Below, piece after piece: positions 1 through 8,362 of a stretch of 64,000 bases of DNA. The first letter of the stretch is position 1; every line of letters starts with the position of its first letter. The notes below the pieces were generated by a model. It searched no databases. It was given only the letters and a program-made list of their open reading frames with translations, and was not told where the DNA came from. The stretch comes from Streptomyces rubrogriseus (lineage in GTDB: Bacteria > Actinomycetota > Actinomycetes > Streptomycetales > Streptomycetaceae): NCBI RefSeq assembly GCF_027947575.1, contig NZ_CP116256.1:496001-560000 (forward strand). Reading direction: 5' to 3'. A program made the translations under genes and the position numbers.

Positions 1-244
1 GAAGCTTCCCGTACGCCGCGGCCTTCACCGTCGGGGACGGGCTCGCGGACTTCGACGCGGCGGACTCCTGCGCGGCCTTGTCCTTGCCGTCGTCGGAGCC
101 GGAGTCCGAGGAGCAGCCGGCTGCCACCAGCATCACGGGTACGGCGGCCGCGCCGACAAGGACGCGGGTGAGTCGCTTCGCTCGCTTCGCTTGCGGGTCT
201 CGCTGGTCACGCTGGGCTCGTAGCTGCATGGTTCCTTCACTCAT
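1..244 (-). CDS. Putative lipoprotein, DUF3558-like (partial, 3' end off window)
   Basis: Only the first ~81 residues lie in the window. They show a basic N-terminus (RAQRDQRDPQAKRAKR), a hydrophobic stretch (VLVGAAAVPVMLVAAG) and a lipobox-like VAAGC followed by a Ser/Asp/Gly/Lys-rich linker, so the product is predicted to be an exported lipoprotein anchored on the outer face of the membrane. The neighbouring downstream-in-window gene is a better preserved DUF3558-type lipoprotein on the same strand; this one may be its paralogue, but the diagnostic domain is not visible. The start is uncertain: in-frame ATGs lie at 256, 244 and 229. The 229 codon has GAAGGA immediately upstream, while 244 has an AGGA about 11 nt away. 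Confidence 0.6.
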   Translation of the reverse strand, partial: MSEGTMQLRAQRDQRDPQAKRAKRLTRVLVGAAAVPVMLVAAGCSSDSGSDDGKDKAAQESAASKSASPSPTVKAAAYGKL

Positions 245-361
245 GGCACTCGTCATTCCTGCGTTCGGAACGGGTCCGAGGGGCCACCGTACGCGGTGAG
301 GAAATCGCGCGGCCGCGCTTCGGCGGCAGCGCGCGCGGGCGCGGGGGAGCCCCGGCGGGGC

Positions 362-1252
362 TCAGCCGCCCAGTGAGTCCGCCAGCTGGGAGGCCAGTTT
401 CCGCGCCATGTCCTGCATTTCCTCGCTGTCCGGGACGACTCCGAGCGTCGCCGACTGCTCCGCGTACTCGATGGTCACCACGACGTTCGACGTGCGGAAC
501 GCCACAGTCACGGTGCGCCGCTTCGCCGTCGAGCCGGAACTGCTGAGCGCGTCGTCCACGAACGCCTCGTCGCCCAGGTCGTCCAGGAGCCGGGGCTGGA
601 CCTCGGCGGGGGACGCGGTCGACGAGGAGGAGGGGGAGGACGAGGGGGCGGAGGCCGAGGACGAGGGCGTGCCGCCCGCGCCGCCGGCCGGTTCTCCGGA
701 CTCCCCGGACTCCCCGGACTCTCCGGACTCTCCGGAGGAGGACGAGGAGGGGCTGCCGGACGGGGAGTCCGAGGTGGCGGACCCGGACTCCGAGACGACC
801 GGCTCGGGCAGGTCGGCCGCCTCCACCTGCTGCGCGAACAGCTCCTCGGCCTCGCCGGCGTCGCTCACGGAGCCGTCGTAGGACACCACCCGCTCGAAGT
901 CCACGAAGAGATGGTCCGTGGCCTCGGCCGACTCCACCTTCCAGCGGCAGCCGACCTTGCGGTCCGTGTCGTACGCGAGCGTCGGCTCGCCGGAGTACGC
1001 CCGCTCGCGCTGCTCCTCGTCGGCGATCTCCTCGATGCCGGGCAGAAGGGTGTCCAGCGCCTTGTGGCCGACCACGGCGCACGGCTCAGGAAGGGTGCGG
1101 TACTTGCCGGGCTCGGCCGCCTCGGTCGCGACCCCGGGCTGCCCCGGGTTCGAGTCGTCCGCGGTGGCGCCGCCGCCCGAGCCGCCGGTGCAGCCGGCCA
1201 GCAACGCCGCCAGGAGGGCGGCGACGCCCGGTACGTAGGCCTTCCGCTGCAC
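362..1252 (-). CDS. DUF3558-family lipoprotein with SGE tandem repeats
   Basis: A 296-residue predicted lipoprotein. The GTG start at 1252 is preceded by GAGAGGAG and gives the signal sequence MQRKAYVPGVAALLAALLAG with lipobox LLAGC at about residue 21. The exported part resembles the DUF3558 family of actinobacterial lipoproteins (conserved Cys residues around PCAVVG and KVGCRWKV, then a beta-rich C-terminus ending in ASQLADSLGG). A Ser/Gly/Glu/Pro-rich insert between about residues 160 and 210 contains five consecutive SGE units encoded by a 9-bp tandem repeat near 695-740. No catalytic residues are seen and the function of the family is unknown. It lies divergent from the rtcB homologue, with 204 bp between them that must hold both promoters. 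Confidence 0.8.
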   Translation of the reverse strand: MQRKAYVPGVAALLAALLAGCTGGSGGGATADDSNPGQPGVATEAAEPGKYRTLPEPCAVVGHKALDTLLPGIEEIADEEQRERAYSGEPTLAYDTDRKVGCRWKVESAEATDHLFVDFERVVSYDGSVSDAGEAEELFAQQVEAADLPEPVVSESGSATSDSPSGSPSSSSSGESGESGESGESGEPAGGAGGTPSSSASAPSSSPSSSSTASPAEVQPRLLDDLGDEAFVDDALSSSGSTAKRRTVTVAFRTSNVVVTIEYAEQSATLGVVPDSEEMQDMARKLASQLADSLGG

Positions 1253-1456
1253 GGTGCGGCTCCTCTCGCCGGTGTGGCTGTGGTCGGTACTCCAGTGTCC
1301 CCGCTGGTTATTCGCTTGCCGCGCGGGGGCGTCCCCTGGAGACAATGTGTATCGCACGCGCCGCCGTGAACGCCGGTCAGCCGTCCCTTTGGCTGCCCTT
1401 GGCGCCGGTTTTGCGCTTCGAGACTTCTGTTTGTTTTCCGGGGGAATGAGGACGAT

Positions 1457-2650
1457 ATGTCGTACGTGGAGCTGCCGGGCGCGAAGGTGCCGATCCGGAT
1501 GTGGACCGACCCGGCGACGGTCGAGGAGGGCGCGCTCCAGCAGCTGCGCAACGTCGCGACCCTGCCGTGGATCAAGGGCCTCGCGGTCATGCCGGACGTG
1601 CACTACGGCAAGGGTGCGACGGTCGGCTCCGTGATCGCGATGCGGGGCGCGGTGTGCCCGGCGGCGGTGGGCGTCGACATCGGCTGCGGCATGTCGGCGG
1701 TCAAGACGTCCCTGACGGCGAACGACCTGCCCGGTGACCTGTCCCGGCTGCGCTCGAAGATCGAGCAGGCGATTCCGGTGGGGCGGGGGATGCACGACAG
1801 TCCCCTTGAGCCGGGACGCTTCCACGGGCTGGCGACCGGCGGGTGGGACGACTTCTGGGGGCGGTTCGACGGAGTCGCCGAAGCGGTCAAGTTCCGTCAC
1901 GAACGGGCCGGAAAGCAGATGGGTACGCTCGGCGGCGGAAATCATTTCGTCGAAGTGTGCACGGATACGACCGGTTCTGTCTGGCTGATGCTGCACTCCG
2001 GTTCCCGCAACATCGGCAAGGAACTGGCCGAGCACCACATCGGCGTCGCCCAGAAGCTCCCGCACAACCAGGGTCTGGTCGACCGCGACCTCGCGGTGTT
2101 CGTCGCGGACACCCCGCAGATGGCCGCGTACCGCAACGACCTGTTCTGGGCGCAGGAGTACGCGAAGTACAACCGCACGCTCATGATGGCGCTCCTCAAG
2201 GACGTGGTCCGCAAGGAGTTCAAGAAGGCCAAGCCGGTCTTCGAGCAGGAGATCAGCGCCCACCACAACTACGTGGCCGAGGAGCGGTACGACGGGATGG
2301 ACCTGCTGGTGACCCGCAAGGGCGCGATCCGCGCGGGTTCCGGGGACTTCGGGATCATCCCCGGTTCCATGGGCACGGGTTCGTACATCGTGAAGGGACT
2401 CGGCAACGCCAAGTCCTTCAACTCCGCCTCCCACGGCGCCGGTCGGCGGATGAGCCGGAACGCCGCCAAGCGCCGCTTCTCCACCAAGGACCTGGAGGAG
2501 CAGACGCGGGGTGTGGAGTGCCGCAAGGACTCCGGAGTCGTGGACGAGATCCCGGGCGCCTACAAGCCGATCGACCAGGTCATCGACCAGCAGCGCGACC
2601 TGGTGGAGGTCGTGGCGAAGCTGAAGCAGGTCGTCTGCGTGAAGGGCTGA
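1457..2650 (+). CDS. rtcB: RtcB-family RNA-splicing ligase
   Basis: A 397-residue protein with the complete RtcB signature: PDVHYGKGATVGSV (46-59), VGVDIGCGM with the metal-binding Cys77, GTLGGGNHFVEV (156-167), HSGSR (180-184) and SHGAGRRMSR with the guanylylated His at 327. RtcB enzymes join 2',3'-cyclic phosphate or 3'-phosphate RNA ends to 5'-OH ends using GTP and Mn2+, in tRNA splicing or RNA repair in the cytoplasm. All family ligands appear present, so the enzyme should be active. The ATG follows a GAGGA ribosome site by 4 nt. No archease or RtcA gene is adjacent; it appears monocistronic, with a hairpin just after the stop. Confidence 0.93.
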   Translation: MSYVELPGAKVPIRMWTDPATVEEGALQQLRNVATLPWIKGLAVMPDVHYGKGATVGSVIAMRGAVCPAAVGVDIGCGMSAVKTSLTANDLPGDLSRLRSKIEQAIPVGRGMHDSPLEPGRFHGLATGGWDDFWGRFDGVAEAVKFRHERAGKQMGTLGGGNHFVEVCTDTTGSVWLMLHSGSRNIGKELAEHHIGVAQKLPHNQGLVDRDLAVFVADTPQMAAYRNDLFWAQEYAKYNRTLMMALLKDVVRKEFKKAKPVFEQEISAHHNYVAEERYDGMDLLVTRKGAIRAGSGDFGIIPGSMGTGSYIVKGLGNAKSFNSASHGAGRRMSRNAAKRRFSTKDLEEQTRGVECRKDSGVVDEIPGAYKPIDQVIDQQRDLVEVVAKLKQVVCVKG

Positions 2651-2664
2651 CGCCCGGACGCGCC

Positions 2665-2703
2665 AGGTGCACCGGGGGCGGGTCTACGCCTCCCGGTGCA
2701 CCT
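2665..2703. terminator. Convergent hairpin terminator between rtcB and SDR gene
   Basis: Inverted repeat with 12-bp perfect arms (AGGTGCACCGGG at 2665-2676 and its complement at 2692-2703) and a 15-nt loop. It lies between the rtcB stop and the 3' end of the convergent SDR gene and overlaps the last SDR codons. There is no clear U tract, as is usual in Streptomyces. Confidence 0.6.
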
Positions 2704-3466
2704 TCGTGTTCGAGGCCTGGGCGCGGGGGCGGACGACCAGGAGGTCGATGTTGACGTGGGCGGGGCGGGTGACCGCCCAGGTGATGGTGTCGGCGACGTC
2801 GTCGGCGGTCAGGGGGGCGGCGACGCCCTGGTAGACCTTGGCCGCCTTGTCCTGGTCGCCGGCGAAGCGGGTCAGGGCGAACTCGTCGGTCTTGACCATG
2901 CCGGGCGCGATCTCGACGACGCGGACCGGGCGGCCGACGATCTCCAGGCGCAGGGTCTCGGCGAGGACGTGTTCGCCGTGCTTGGCGGCGACGTAGCCCG
3001 CGCCGCCCTCGTAGGTGGACAGGCCCGCGGTGGAGGAGACGACCACGACCGTGCCGTCGCCGCTCGCCTCCAGCTTGGGGAGCAGGGCCTGGGTGAGGTT
3101 GAGGGTGCCGATGACGTTCGTCTCGTACATGCGGCGCCAGTCGTCCGGGTCGCCGGTGGCCACCGGGTCGGCGCCGAGCGCGCCGCCCGCGTTGTTGACC
3201 AGGACGCCGACCGTCTTGAAGGCGGTGGCGAACTCGTCGACCGCCTCGCGGTCGGTGACGTCCAGGGGGTAGGCCGTCGCCTTGTGCCCGGCCGCCTCGA
3301 TCTCCTCGGCCAGCGCCTCGATGCGGTCCTTGCGGCGGGCGGTGAGGACCACGCGGTACCCGGCCGCGGCGAGCTGCCGGGCCGTGGCGGCGCCGATGCC
3401 GCTGCTCGCGCCGGTGACGACGGCGATGCGGGAGGCGGCGGACGGGGCGGCTGCTGCGGTGGCCAT
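2684..3466 (-). CDS. SDR-family NAD(P)-dependent oxidoreductase
   Basis: A 260-residue short-chain dehydrogenase/reductase. The classical motifs are present: cofactor loop TGASSGIG near residues 19-26, NNAGG near 93-97, a VVVSS strand with the catalytic Ser, and YVAAK (Tyr/Lys pair) near residue 160. Substrate cannot be told from sequence; the closest motif pattern is that of cytosolic YdfG-like 3-hydroxy acid or serine dehydrogenases. The ATG at 3466 is preceded by GAGGAG at 7 nt and follows a low-complexity MATAAAAPSAAS head. It lies 44 nt downstream of the YnfA-like gene on the same strand, so co-transcription is likely. Confidence 0.88.
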   Translation of the reverse strand: MATAAAAPSAASRIAVVTGASSGIGAATARQLAAAGYRVVLTARRKDRIEALAEEIEAAGHKATAYPLDVTDREAVDEFATAFKTVGVLVNNAGGALGADPVATGDPDDWRRMYETNVIGTLNLTQALLPKLEASGDGTVVVVSSTAGLSTYEGGAGYVAAKHGEHVLAETLRLEIVGRPVRVVEIAPGMVKTDEFALTRFAGDQDKAAKVYQGVAAPLTADDVADTITWAVTRPAHVNIDLLVVRPRAQASNTKVHREA

Positions 3467-3510
3467 GGTGCTGCTCCTCGGTCGGTGGTGCGGGTCGCCG
3501 ACCAGGGTAG

Positions 3511-3849
3511 TCAGCCTCCGTTGCGCGGGGCCCACATGATCAGGGCCATCCCGGTCAGGCAGACCAGCGCCCCGGCGATGTCCCAGCGGTCCGGGCGGTA
3601 GCCGTCGGCGACCACGCCCCACAGGATCGAGCCGGCCACGAAGATCCCGCCGTACGCGGCGAGGATGCGGCCGAAGTGCGCGTCGGGCTGGAAGGTGGCG
3701 ACGAAGCCGTAGGCGCCGAGGGCGAGGACCCCGCCCGCCGCCCAGAGCCAGCCGCGCTGCTCGCGCACGCCCTGCCACACCAGCCAGGCACCGCCGATCT
3801 CGAACAGGGCGGCGACGACGAAGAGGGCGGCGGAGCGGAGCACGAGCAT
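3511..3849 (-). CDS. YnfA/UPF0060-family membrane protein
   Basis: A 112-residue, four-helix integral membrane protein of the UPF0060 (YnfA) family, a small multidrug-resistance-like group. Family features seen: [15 protein letters not shown] in and after helix 1, [21 protein letters not shown] before helix 3, and [18 protein letters not shown] before helix 4. The length is typical. The transported substrate is not established for the family. It is divergent from the luciferase-like gene and probably leads a two-gene operon with the SDR gene. Confidence 0.88.
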   Translation of the reverse strand: MLVLRSAALFVVAALFEIGGAWLVWQGVREQRGWLWAAGGVLALGAYGFVATFQPDAHFGRILAAYGGIFVAGSILWGVVADGYRPDRWDIAGALVCLTGMALIMWAPRNGG

Positions 3850-3906
3850 GCGGGCAGCTTCGCACGGACCTGCGGAATAACGGGTCGGGGGCCACCGTTG
3901 GACGGG

Positions 3907-3924
3907 TATAGTTGAACCGTCAAC
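3907..3924 (+). promoter_or_regulatory. Candidate -10 box with overlapping palindromic operator
   Basis: TATAGT at 3907-3912 fits an extended actinobacterial -10 box. It overlaps the inverted repeat GTTGAACCGTCAAC (3911-3924, arms GTTGA/TCAAC, 4-nt spacer), which would cover the predicted transcription start of the flavin monooxygenase operon. The position suits a repressor site (MarR or TetR type cannot be told apart). No regulator gene is adjacent, so the cognate protein is unknown. Confidence 0.45.
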
Positions 3925-3944
3925 AAAGCGGAGGTTGAGCGATC

Positions 3945-5048
3945 ATGCAGTTCGGCATCTTCACCGTCGGCGACGTCACGCCCGACCCGACCACGGGCCG
4001 TACGCCGACCGAGCGTGAGCGCATCAAGGCGATGGTCGCCATCGCGCTCAAGGCGGAGGAGGTCGGGCTCGACGTCTTCGCCACCGGCGAGCACCACAAC
4101 CCGCCCTTCGTGCCCTCGTCGCCGACGACCATGCTCGGCTACGTCGCGGCCCGCACCGAGCGGCTGGTGCTCTCCACCTCCACCACCCTGATCACCACGA
4201 ACGACCCGGTGAAGATCGCCGAGGACTTCGCGATGCTCCAGCACCTGGCCGACGGCCGGGTGGACCTGATGATGGGGCGCGGCAACACCGGCCCGGTCTA
4301 CCCCTGGTTCGGCAAGGACATCCGCGAGGGCATCAACCTCGCCGTCGAGAACTACAACCTGCTGCACCGCCTGTGGCGCGAGGACGTGGTGAACTGGGAG
4401 GGCAAGTTCCGCACCCCCCTCCAGGGCTTCACCTCCACCCCGCGTCCGCTGGACGGCGTCGCGCCCTTCGTCTGGCACGGCTCCATCCGCTCCCCGGAGA
4501 TCGCCGAGCAGGCCGCGTACTACGGCGACGGCTTCTTCCACAACAACATCTTCTGGCCCGCCGACCACACCAAGCGCATGATCGAGCTGTACCGGGCCCG
4601 CTACGCCCACTACGGGCACGGCACGCCCGAGCAGGCGATCGTCGGCCTCGGCGGCCAGGTGTTCATGCGGAAGAACAGCCAGGACGCGGTCCGCGAGTTC
4701 CGGCCCTACTTCGACGAGGCGCCGGTCTACGGACACGGACCGTCGCTGGAGGACTTCACCGCGCAGACCCCGCTCACCGTCGGCTCTCCGCAGCAGGTGA
4801 TCGAGAAGACGCTCGCCTTCCGCGACTACGCCGGCGACTACCAGCGCCAGCTCTTCCTGATGGACCACGCCGGGCTGCCCCTGAAGACCGTCCTGGAACA
4901 GCTCGACCTGCTCGGCGAGGAGGTCGTCCCGGTGCTGCGCGAGGAGTTCGCCAAGAACCGCCCGGCGAACGTGCCGGACGCGCCGACCCACGCGTCCCTG
5001 CTGGCCTCCCGCAAGGACGCCCCGGCCGAGGAAGGAGCGCGCGCATGA
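3945..5048 (+). CDS. LLM-class flavin-dependent monooxygenase (CE1758-like)
   Basis: A 367-residue bacterial luciferase-like (LLM) protein. The (beta/alpha)8 flavin-binding fold is indicated by MQFGIFTVGDVTPDP at the start, ATGEHHNPPF (residues 46-55), LSTSTTLITTNDPVKIAEDF and DLMMGRGNTGPVYPW. The pattern resembles the CE1758 family, which is characteristically encoded next to a dedicated FMN reductase of the CE1759 family; such a gene follows here with a 4-nt ATGA overlap. The substrate is unknown. GGAGG lies about 10 nt before the ATG. Confidence 0.85.
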   Translation: MQFGIFTVGDVTPDPTTGRTPTERERIKAMVAIALKAEEVGLDVFATGEHHNPPFVPSSPTTMLGYVAARTERLVLSTSTTLITTNDPVKIAEDFAMLQHLADGRVDLMMGRGNTGPVYPWFGKDIREGINLAVENYNLLHRLWREDVVNWEGKFRTPLQGFTSTPRPLDGVAPFVWHGSIRSPEIAEQAAYYGDGFFHNNIFWPADHTKRMIELYRARYAHYGHGTPEQAIVGLGGQVFMRKNSQDAVREFRPYFDEAPVYGHGPSLEDFTAQTPLTVGSPQQVIEKTLAFRDYAGDYQRQLFLMDHAGLPLKTVLEQLDLLGEEVVPVLREEFAKNRPANVPDAPTHASLLASRKDAPAEEGARA

Positions 5049-5713
5049 AGCTCGTCGTCGTCTCCGCGGGGCTGAGCGTCCCGTCGTCCACCCGGCTGCT
5101 CGCCGACCGGCTGGCCGCGGTCGCCGCCCCGGCGGCCACCGCGCCCGAGCCCGGCCCGGCCGACGTCCGGGTGATCGAGCTGCGCGACCTCGCCGTGGAG
5201 ATCGCGCACACCTTCACCAACGGCTTCCCGGCACCGGCGCTCGCGGACGCGTTCGCCGAGGTCGCGGCGGCCGACGGGCTGATCGTCGTCACGCCGGTGT
5301 TCTCGGCGTCGTACAGCGGGCTGTTCAAGTCGTTCTTCGACGCGCTGAGCGTCACCGACGAGGACGCGCTCACCGGGAAGCCGGTGCTGATCGCCGCGAC
5401 CGGCGGCACCGCCCGGCACTCCCTGGTGCTGGACCACGCGCTGCGGCCGCTCTTCGCCTACCTGAAGGCGGTGATCGTCCCCACCGGCGTGTACGCCGCC
5501 TCCGAGGACTGGGGCGCGGAGGGGCTGGACGCCCGGATCGGGCGGGCCGCGACCGAGCTGGCGGCGCTGATGTCGGGGCTGTCGGGGGCCGCGCGGGCGT
5601 CCGGGCCGTCGGCGGGGCGCCCGCTGCCGAAGCGGGACTCCTTCGAGGAGGTCACGCCCTTCGCGGAGCGGCTCGCCGCGCTGAGCGTCCCGGGCCCGAG
5701 CCCGGCGCCGTAG
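5045..5713 (+). CDS. NADPH-dependent FMN reductase, LLM partner (CE1759-like)
   Basis: A 222-residue flavodoxin-fold reductase. Typical features: MKLVVVSAGLSVPSSTRLLA (phosphate-binding loop with SVPSSTR), VVTPVFSASYSGLFKSFFD (flavin contact region, residues ~80-98) and LIAATGGTARHSL. It should supply reduced FMN to the monooxygenase encoded immediately upstream; the ATGA overlap implies translational coupling. The C-terminal ~40 residues are a low-complexity Gly/Pro-rich tail. Confidence 0.85.
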   Translation: MKLVVVSAGLSVPSSTRLLADRLAAVAAPAATAPEPGPADVRVIELRDLAVEIAHTFTNGFPAPALADAFAEVAAADGLIVVTPVFSASYSGLFKSFFDALSVTDEDALTGKPVLIAATGGTARHSLVLDHALRPLFAYLKAVIVPTGVYAASEDWGAEGLDARIGRAATELAALMSGLSGAARASGPSAGRPLPKRDSFEEVTPFAERLAALSVPGPSPAP

Positions 5714-5816
5714 CGCGGCCGCCGGCGGGGGCCGGGCACCGGCCGTATCACCGCATCGTGTGACGCCACGGGGTTCCCGCCCGGCCCGGTCGGCGGTTCA
5801 CTACGGTGTGGCCAGG

Positions 5817-7163
5817 ATGAGCAGACCCCAGCCGGGACAGTCGCCCGACCGGTTACCCGAGAAGCCGTTGCCCCGGTGGTTTCCGGCGGCCCTCCCCGTG
5901 TCCGTACTGGTGGCCGTCCTGTGGGGACCGGTGTACGCGGCGGTGCTGTGCGGCGTGGCAGCCGTGGCCGTCGCCTACGCCACGACCAGGAAGCCCGCGC
6001 TGTGGCACCTGGCGGCCGGGACCGGGCTGTGCGCGACGGGTGTGCTGGCGCAGGCCTTCGCCTACTACCTGATCCTGCGGGACGGTTCGCTCGGTCCGCA
6101 CGGGAGTGCGGCCGTCCTCTTCCTCCTCGGCCTCCAGTTCTTCCTGCACGGCAGGAAGGTGCGGCGCGCGGCGCAGCTCACCCTGTCGGCGCTGCGGCGG
6201 CACCGCGAGGAGAACGGGCTGCTGCGGGCCGCCGAGCCGCTCGGCGAGCGGCGGCCGGGGGCGCGCCGGGTCCCGTTCGCGATGACCGGCGTCTTCGGCG
6301 CGGTCGTCTCCGGGCTCGGCTCGCTGTTCCTCTGCTTCGCCCTCCTCGCCCTGCGGGACCTGCTGACGACCGGCGGCAACCCGTGGTGGGCGTCCCTGGT
6401 CGTCGCCGCCCTGTTCGCGCAGACGGTCCTCTTCGTCGGCCTGGGCAACACGATCCTGCGCACCGCAGTGCAGTACTACGACACGGTCGTCTCCTCCCCG
6501 GACGACCTCGCGGGCCGCCAGTACGTCCTCTACCTGCGCTCCTTTGGCGACGACCACCGGCTCTCGCGCCCCCATCGCATCCCCTTGGCGGGCGCCTGGC
6601 TGGCCGCCGCCGTCAGCCTCGGCCAGGGCGAGGAGGAGCGCATCGCCGACGCCCTCTCCTGGGCCGGCACCCTCGTCGGGGTGGGGGCGCCCGGGGAGCG
6701 CGTGCCCCGGGCCGGTGCCCGGCGGATGTACCTGCCGCCGGACGACTGGCAGACGCCGGTGAGCACCATGATGCGCGGCGCCACGCTCGTCGTGATCGTG
6801 CTGGGGAAGGGACGGGGGACGCTCTGGGAGATCCGCGAGGCGATGCGGATCCTGCCCCCGGAGCGGCTGCTGCTGCTCGTGCCGATGAAGGAGAAGGCGT
6901 ACGACGAGTTCCGGCAGCTGGCGGGCGACCTGGCGCCCGGCGTGCTGCCCGCGTACCGGCGCAGCCGTGCTTTGTCGTCCCGGGTCCGGGGAATCATCCA
7001 CTTCGAGCCGGACTGGACGGCGCGGTTCGTCGCCCTGCGCCGGCCCTCGCCGCTCGAAGACCAGCTCGTGGGCTCTTTGGACCGTGCCATGTGGCCCGCC
7101 ATGGTGCGGCTGACCGAACTCGAACTCGAACGCCGGGCGGACGGGAGGCACGGCGAGGCATGA
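5817..7163 (+). CDS. Multi-pass membrane protein with C-terminal LRSF-type cytosolic domain
   Basis: About 448 residues from the ATG at 5817 (an upstream in-frame GTG at 5760 is less likely). The N-terminal half has five or six hydrophobic segments (WFPAALPVSVLVAVLWGPVY, AAVLFLLGLQFFLHG, AVVSGLGSLFLCFALLAL, WWASLVVAALFAQTVLFVGL). From about residue 236 a soluble domain begins with YVLYLRSFGDD and continues with GQGEEERIADALSW, GTLVGVGAPGE, DDWQTPVSTMMRGATLVVIV and GTLWEIREAM. This alternating strand/helix pattern recurs in membrane-anchored bacterial proteins of unknown function and looks TIR/SLOG-like to me; no catalytic role is proven. It overlaps the next gene by 4 nt (ATGA), so the two are probably one unit. 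Confidence 0.75.
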   Translation: MSRPQPGQSPDRLPEKPLPRWFPAALPVSVLVAVLWGPVYAAVLCGVAAVAVAYATTRKPALWHLAAGTGLCATGVLAQAFAYYLILRDGSLGPHGSAAVLFLLGLQFFLHGRKVRRAAQLTLSALRRHREENGLLRAAEPLGERRPGARRVPFAMTGVFGAVVSGLGSLFLCFALLALRDLLTTGGNPWWASLVVAALFAQTVLFVGLGNTILRTAVQYYDTVVSSPDDLAGRQYVLYLRSFGDDHRLSRPHRIPLAGAWLAAAVSLGQGEEERIADALSWAGTLVGVGAPGERVPRAGARRMYLPPDDWQTPVSTMMRGATLVVIVLGKGRGTLWEIREAMRILPPERLLLLVPMKEKAYDEFRQLAGDLAPGVLPAYRRSRALSSRVRGIIHFEPDWTARFVALRRPSPLEDQLVGSLDRAMWPAMVRLTELELERRADGRHGEA

Positions 7164-7672
7164 GTGACATGGGGGACGCGCTGTGGAACACGGAGGTCGG
7201 CGCGGCCGAGTACTCGGTGGCCGACGACCGCTACCGGCAGGCGGTGCTCGAACAGTACAAGCTCTGCGTGGAGATGGCCGACCGGATCAGTGCCCGGCGG
7301 AATCTGACCAACACGTTCTTCCTGTCGCTCAACAGCGCGGTGGTCGCCGTGGTGGCCGCGGTGTCGGGCGGCGCACTGGCCGGCGCGTCCGTCGCGTTGC
7401 TGCTGGCCGGGCTGGTCATCCTGCTGGTCCAGTGCGCCGCATGGTACGTCATGGTGCGGTCGTACCGGCAGCTCAACCGCGCCAAGTACGCGGTGATCGG
7501 CGCCTTCGAGGAGAGGCTGCCGGCGTTCGCGTACAGCAGGGGGGAGTGGGGCGCGCTGGGCGAGGGCCGGGACTGGCGCCGGTATCTGCCGCTGACCTAC
7601 GTCGAGCAGTGGGTCCCGGTCGTCTTCGCCGTCTCCTACGTGATGGGCTTCCTCGCCCTCGTCGCCCGGTGA
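7160..7672 (+). CDS. Small RipA/SLATT-like integral membrane protein
   Basis: A 170-residue protein. A soluble N-terminal helix (YRQAVLEQYKLCVEMADRIS) leads into ARRNLTNTFFLSLNSAVVAV, the pattern of the small RipA-family (octameric, 8xMP-like) or SLATT-type membrane proteins that associate with SLOG or other nucleotide-sensing proteins. Two central hydrophobic segments (residues ~50-72 and ~76-98) and a third at the C-terminus (WVPVVFAVSYVMGFLALVA) are seen. In the SLATT literature such proteins are proposed pore-forming effectors gated by nucleotide-derived ligands. It sits between an LRSF membrane protein (ATGA overlap) and a SLOG protein (59 nt), which supports that reading by context. Confidence 0.7.
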   Translation: MSDMGDALWNTEVGAAEYSVADDRYRQAVLEQYKLCVEMADRISARRNLTNTFFLSLNSAVVAVVAAVSGGALAGASVALLLAGLVILLVQCAAWYVMVRSYRQLNRAKYAVIGAFEERLPAFAYSRGEWGALGEGRDWRRYLPLTYVEQWVPVVFAVSYVMGFLALVAR

Positions 7673-7731
7673 GCCACCGGCCGCGATAGGATCCGGGGCC
7701 TGCCACCAGGCCATCGACCGAGGGGGAGAGC

Positions 7732-8241
7732 GTGACGGCCCTCGCGGTGACCGGGCACATGGACCTGACGCAGGAGAGCGTCCCCGCGGTCCGCGCCGCC
7801 CTGGACGAACTGCTGGCCCGGTACCGGGACCTGGACCCGGGGAAGACGCTGGTCGGGTTCTCCTGCATCGCCAAGGGGGCCGACTCGCTGTTCGCCGAGG
7901 CCGTACTGGCCGTCGGCGGTCGCCTGGTCGTCGTCGTCCCTTCGCGGGACTACCGCCGCAGCACGGTCGAGCCCGCCGACGCCCCCCTCTTCGACCGCCT
8001 CGCCGCAGCCGCCGACGAGGTCGTCGTACTGCCCCGTGAGCGGGCCGACCGGCAGGCGTACGAGGCCGCCAACGCCCTGCTCCTCGAACGTGCCGACCGG
8101 CTGGTGGCCGTGTGGAACGGCGAACCGCCCAGCGGCCGGGGCGGCGGCACCGCCGACCTGGTGCTCGCGGCCCGGGAGGCGGGGATCCCCGTCGACGTCG
8201 TGTGGCCGGCCGGGGCCGCGCGCCGGGCCGACTCCCGGTAG
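7732..8241 (+). CDS. SLOG-fold nucleotide-binding protein
   Basis: A 169-residue Rossmann-like protein of the SLOG (SMF/DprA-LOG) superfamily. Seen: N-terminal TGHMDL, then LVGFSCIAKGADSLFAEAVL (residues ~44-62), RLVVVVPSRDYR, RADRLVAVWNGEP and the Gly-rich GRGGGTADLVLAAREAGIPV. SLOG proteins bind or produce nucleotide-derived ligands and commonly occur with SLATT membrane effectors. The GTG start has GAGGGGGAG 3-5 nt upstream. A TAGGAT -10-like box at 7687-7692 suggests its own promoter in addition to read-through from the membrane-protein pair. Confidence 0.8.
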   Translation: MTALAVTGHMDLTQESVPAVRAALDELLARYRDLDPGKTLVGFSCIAKGADSLFAEAVLAVGGRLVVVVPSRDYRRSTVEPADAPLFDRLAAAADEVVVLPRERADRQAYEAANALLLERADRLVAVWNGEPPSGRGGGTADLVLAAREAGIPVDVVWPAGAARRADSR

Positions 8242-8362
8242 GAAGGGCCGCCGACCGGCGCGGACCGGCGCCGGAAGCGGAACCGGAACCGGAAGCGGTT
8301 CGGAAGCGGTGCGCCGCTGGTTCCGGAAGCGGGGTCGCTGATGCCGTAAGGGCATGTCGACG
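8242..8362. repeat. Convergent intergenic gap with CCGGAAGC-type repeats
   Basis: Between the SLOG gene and the convergent SARP-Macro gene, 8271-8333 contains five copies of GGAAGC or GGAACC motifs (CCGGAAGCGG, AACCGG). A small hairpin AGCGGTGCGCCGCT with flanking GGAA/TTCC pairing may act as terminator. Similar motifs recur at 13240-13375 and 23110-23235. Confidence 0.4.
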
